Below, piece after piece: positions 28,519 to 31,571 of a DNA stretch of 31,571 nt; position 1 is the stretch's first letter, and every line of letters begins with the position of its first letter. The stretch comes from Leishmania donovani (taxonomy: Eukaryota; Euglenozoa; Kinetoplastea; Trypanosomatida; Trypanosomatidae): contig NC_018255.1 in NCBI RefSeq assembly GCF_000227135.1, positions 984,463 to 1,016,033 of the forward strand, given 5' to 3'. A program made the position numbers and the translations under genes. The notes under the pieces are model-generated. The model searched no databases and was not told the origin of the DNA. It worked only from the letters and a program-made list of their open reading frames with translations.

Positions 28519-29127
28519 CCCTGATGATGCCGGCTCATCTCCGTGTGTGAAATCCGAGTGCCCGCGCACGTCCCACACCCTCTACTCTCTCTCTATGTGC
28601 TGTGGAGGAGGGGGCAGCGGAAGCCCGGCAGCCCCTCCCTCCTCCAGCCCTGCCGATTGCCGGACCCCACTTCTCGCTGTGGCAGGGTCACGCGCATGAG
28701 ACTTGGGGAGGTCAGTGCGATGCGTCGCTACTGATGCCGGCGGGTGAGGTCGTGGGTGGTGCTGCCTCGGAGCGACCTGCGACCGTGCACACGCTTGTGC
28801 CACCCATGTGACTAGGCCGCGTGACTCGAACGCATCCCACACCCGACCCTCACACGGCCCACTGGTGCTGCGGGGAGCCTGCGCCACTCGTGGGGACGCA
28901 CCAGGTGGCGGCCGACATGATGCGGCTGGCTGCGAGGCGACGCGCGAAGCGCAGGGGGGAGTGGAGCTGGAGGCAGGGGCCTTGCGCAGGTCACCGAGTC
29001 GGTGCATTGCCGTACCTCTTGTCAACGTCTGCCTCGCGCCGCGCGGATGGGAGGGGGGCCTGTGACCGGCCCGCGGGCGATCGAGTGTGGCGTTCAGCTC
29101 ATGTTCCGTGGCATCGAATGGACACGT
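28519..29127 (+). mobile_element. SIDER2: SIDER2-type retroposon, copy 2 (sense)
   Basis: This 609-nt element is in the same orientation as 12881-13493 and almost identical to it. The differences I can see are a missing (CT)2 in the CTCTCT run, two changes in GGGTCACGCG, one in the AGGGGGGAG stretch, and one near the end (GAATGGACACG). Flanking sequences differ completely on both sides, so the shared unit is the element itself. It ends in GACACGTCGAAGAAGG, with a short purine/A-rich tail. No clear target-site duplication was found. It sits about 645 nt after the HEAT-gene stop, probably in that 3' UTR. Confidence 0.85.
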
Positions 29128-29330
29128 CGAAGAAGGACCTCCCCTCTGAATTCCTCTTGACAGCATAACGCGCATTTGCCATCGCCACATGCTTGCATGC
29201 ATTCCGCGTCGCCCCTTTATTGCCCCCCGTCCTCTTGCTGCTTCCCGCCCTTCTCTATCCCTCACCCACCGTCTCGCACTCGCACAGTCACAGGTCCTCC
29301 GACTTGCGTGTGTGCGTGCGTCTCATTTTG

Positions 29331-29393
29331 TTTCCTTCCGTCGGGTCTCTTCTCTCTTTCTGCCTGCCGCTGCACCGCTTCCTGTGTTGTGAG
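29331..29393 (+). promoter_or_regulatory. Spliced-leader acceptor for the SMYD-like gene
   Basis: A CT-rich tract (29331-29388) is followed by AG at 29392-29393, giving a short leader of about 24 nt to the ATG at 29418. An alternative acceptor at 29286-29287 would give about 130 nt. Neither leader has an earlier ATG. Confidence 0.55.
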
Positions 29394-29417
29394 TGTGTTT
29401 TGAAGCGCCGAGTTATC

Positions 29418-31571
29418 ATGGCGGGCAAGACGGTGCGGGCGCTGCACCTTGAGGGCAACAAACTCTTCGAGGCGGGGCGCTTCAACGAGGCCGCGCGCGC
29501 GTTCCGCGACGCCGTGGATCGCTTTCAGGCGGATCAGCTCTCGACAAAATCAGCCGTGGAGGAGTTCGTCAAGGTCGCCGGTAATTTGTGTGTCTGCCAC
29601 CACGCAACGGGTAACTGGCACGAGTGCGTCAAGGCGGCCCGCGAGTTACTCGCCATCTATCCGATCATACCCAAGGCCTACGCCGCGATAGGGATGTGCA
29701 TTGTGAACCGGCTGCTGGAGCAGGAGGCAGAGCAGCGAGCGATGGATGCGCAGAACAGCCCGAGGATGCCGCCTCGGTCAAGCGAGGAGGTGCGGCGTGA
29801 TGTGCGGCGGTACTTGGTAAAGCTGGGCGGTGTGGTGTGTACAGCTGACGACGCCCACAAGTACCTGTGCCGCGCGATTCTCTTGTCGGAAGGGGCGCTG
29901 CAGGTGCCCCTGGGCCCTTATGTGGAGACGGCTGTGCGGTGGGTGAGCGAGCAGCTGCTGTCGGCCGGGCTCTCTTTAGAGCGTGAATACGGCGACGGCG
30001 TGATGGGTGAGCTAAGCGTCCTGGAGGAGAGTGTTTGTGATCCGCCGCCACTGCTGGATGTGGCACCGGTGCCCATTGAGCGTCACTCAATTCGTGTGTT
30101 GGACGCCGTGGACATGAGCGGCACTGCCCCTGAGGGCTGCCGCGTCGAGGAGCTTCCTGAGGCCGAGGCGGAGGGGATTCTGCAGGCCATTCAGGAGGGT
30201 CAGCGTGCCGCTCGGGGCGAGGCGGCTGACTCACCGTCTCCTGCCGCGGAGAGCGATGCTGCCGGCACCTCCACCGCCACGGACCACAGTGGCAGCATTT
30301 TCAGCAACGCGAGCAGCCGCGGCAGCCACGCCGCAGTGGCACCGCCGCTGGACTACTTCCTGTCACAGCAGCGCACACGCGTGCGGGTGTGTCACGCCGA
30401 GAGGGGGGGTATTCCTCGCGGCCTCACCCTCGTCCGTGCGTCGAAGCCGTTTGCTATTGGCCAGCACATACTGCCCGCCGCGCCTGCGGACCTCACCGCC
30501 GTGGCTGGTGCTGGAGTGCCGTCGCCAGCGGTGCCCCTTGCTTTGCCATCCTCTACCCAAGGGGAGCTGGCGCTGCTGCACGCCGACCCCGCTACCTCCT
30601 CTAGTGCGGAGGGCGCCTTCGCATTGCACGCCCTGTCGTCTTCGCTCGCGCAGACCGGCAGCGGCGATGCGCTCTCGATGAGGGATCTGCCCACTTCGGA
30701 ATCACCGCCGCTTCTCATGTGCAGCGCTTGTGGCCGGGAGCTGAACCCGGTGCAGTTTGCTGATGCCTCGCCCACTGGCTGCTCCACGTGCAACGGCGTC
30801 GTGTACTGCAGTGCGGCGTGCGCGGTGGCCTACCAAGATCGCCATGACCGGCACGAGTGCGCCCTTCGTCTGGCGCTTCAGCGGCGCGTGGAGGCGTTGA
30901 CCGCAGTGCCGCCATCCACCGATTCCGAAACCCCGCTGCCCGTCGGCGACGTTCTCCCAGGCGGCGGGTGGAATGCTCTAGATTTGCATCGCCGCATTCT
31001 GCCGCTCTGTATCGCGGTGTACAGCGGTCTGCGGAGCAGGGCGCCTGGCGCAGCGGAGGTGCAGGCACAGGTTGAGCGCGGGGTACAGCGGCGCCTTCGC
31101 CATGCACTTCCAGCTGAGGTCGCCGAAACCCTTGCCGAGTGGGCGAAGACGCTGGAGTCTGCGCTGGCCGCATCAGCGTCGACGACTGGCACCGCATCCT
31201 CGGCTCTGCCGCCGCAGGACGAGGAGGAGGGCAAACAGCGTGGCGACCAGCAGTGCGACCACCTCACCGATGCGGCCACGCCCACCTCTTGCGCTGCCGC
31301 CGGCGAGAAGCCGTCTCTTGCAGCCCATCTCCTCGCAATCTTCTTCATAGTGCGGCTCCTCGCTGTCAACCATGCGGAGAGCCGCTGCAACGCCTTCTAT
31401 GTCGAGCGGCTCCTTCTCCGACACTCATGCGAGCCGAACTGCATATGGTCCGACACGCTGCGCGGCATCCTCACGGCCCGCTTTATCTGCAAAGGCGAGG
31501 AGATGACTATGGCTGTCGACGACTGCTTCCCACAGCATTGGCCGTGGCAGGTTCGACAGAAATGGTTTGTG
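29418..31571 (+). CDS. SMYD4-like TPR + split SET + MYND protein, 3' truncated by window edge
   Basis: A continuous frame of 718 codons runs from ATG 29418 to the window edge without a stop. The N-terminus has a TPR-like helix pair (LHLEGNKLFEAGRFNEAARA, residues 9-28, and onward). A short SET N-region lies at about 321-355 (RGLTLVRASKPFAIGQHI). A MYND-type zinc finger spans 435-481, with pairs C435/C438, C455/C458, C464/C468 and H476 or H479/C481. The core SET motif RHSCEPN follows (668-674), then ARFICKGEEMTM. SET split by MYND is the SMYD architecture; with a TPR in front it resembles SMYD4, a family of protein-lysine methyltransferases. The spacer between MYND and core SET is long and Ala/Ser-rich. 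The post-SET part and any catalytic Tyr lie outside the window, so activity cannot be judged here. Confidence 0.9.
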   Translation, partial: MAGKTVRALHLEGNKLFEAGRFNEAARAFRDAVDRFQADQLSTKSAVEEFVKVAGNLCVCHHATGNWHECVKAARELLAIYPIIPKAYAAIGMCIVNRLLEQEAEQRAMDAQNSPRMPPRSSEEVRRDVRRYLVKLGGVVCTADDAHKYLCRAILLSEGALQVPLGPYVETAVRWVSEQLLSAGLSLEREYGDGVMGELSVLEESVCDPPPLLDVAPVPIERHSIRVLDAVDMSGTAPEGCRVEELPEAEAEGILQAIQEGQRAARGEAADSPSPAAESDAAGTSTATDHSGSIFSNASSRGSHAAVAPPLDYFLSQQRTRVRVCHAERGGIPRGLTLVRASKPFAIGQHILPAAPADLTAVAGAGVPSPAVPLALPSSTQGELALLHADPATSSSAEGAFALHALSSSLAQTGSGDALSMRDLPTSESPPLLMCSACGRELNPVQFADASPTGCSTCNGVVYCSAACAVAYQDRHDRHECALRLALQRRVEALTAVPPSTDSETPLPVGDVLPGGGWNALDLHRRILPLCIAVYSGLRSRAPGAAEVQAQVERGVQRRLRHALPAEVAETLAEWAKTLESALAASASTTGTASSALPPQDEEEGKQRGDQQCDHLTDAATPTSCAAAGEKPSLAAHLLAIFFIVRLLAVNHAESRCNAFYVERLLLRHSCEPNCIWSDTLRGILTARFICKGEEMTMAVDDCFPQHWPWQVRQKWFV

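Larger units (their letters stand above)
27876..29417 (+). other. Intergenic region between HEAT and SMYD-like genes
   Basis: This 1.5 kb stretch has no supported gene. It begins with the HEAT-gene 3' flank and pyrimidine-rich patches, then holds SIDER2 copy 2 (28519-29127). Two poly-pyrimidine tracts follow: 29215-29283 (AG at 29286-29287) and 29331-29388 (AG at 29392-29393). Frames inside the element on both strands mirror those in copy 1 and are not called. Confidence 0.65.

Noticed and set aside
1..31571. CRISPR arrays, bacterial operon signals, phage or toxin-antitoxin genes
   Set aside because: No spaced direct repeats of that kind were seen. Gene structure, spacers and protein families are all kinetoplastid nuclear.

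Overview
The window looks like nuclear DNA of a Leishmania species (or a very close trypanosomatid). All eight supported protein genes lie on the + strand. They have no introns, are GC-rich in the third codon position, and are separated by 0.9 to 3.9 kb of low-complexity DNA rich in (CA)n, poly-pyrimidine and G/C runs. Each start codon is preceded by a poly-pyrimidine tract and an AG that could act as a spliced-leader acceptor. This is the layout of a polycistronic directional gene cluster. SIDER2-type retroposon remnants, which are typical of Leishmania, sit between the genes. From memory, the eIF4E paralogue seen here (LeishIF4E-3) is on chromosome 28 in L. major, so a chromosome 28 segment is likely.

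Layout, left to right: (1) a small predicted type I membrane protein, 364-1269; (2) an acidic kinetoplastid hypothetical protein, 2960-4513; (3) translation factor eIF4E-3, 5413-6462, with two N-terminal PAM2-like motifs and a Met in place of one cap-stacking Trp; (4) a 3.9 kb intergenic stretch with a degenerate SIDER2 in antisense; (5) a mitochondrial-type acyl-CoA dehydrogenase, 10391-12280; (6) a 2.75 kb intergenic stretch with an intact-looking SIDER2 copy (12881-13493) and a 29-N assembly gap; (7) an R3H-domain protein with a Cys cluster, 15033-16955; (8) an intergenic stretch with a degenerate sense SIDER2 (about 17036-17580); (9) a PIF1-family helicase, 18531-21830; (10) a 1556-residue HEAT-repeat protein, 23205-27875; (11) a second SIDER2 copy (28519-29127) almost identical to the first; (12) the 5' part of a TPR + split-SET + MYND protein (SMYD4-like), from 29418 and running off the right edge.

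The genes do not form an obvious pathway. In trypanosomatids, neighbours in a cluster are co-transcribed but regulated separately after transcription. The most notable structural signal is the pair of SIDER2 copies in direct orientation. They differ by about 4 substitutions and one 4-nt indel over about 610 nt and lie 15.6 kb apart, bracketing the R3H, PIF1 and HEAT genes. This is the geometry that repeat-mediated amplification in Leishmania uses. I did not find a clearly new multi-gene system. The best leads are the repeat-bracketed segment, the unrecognised R3H/Cys-cluster and HEAT proteins, the uORF pair before the HEAT gene, and a strong hairpin downstream of gene 1.
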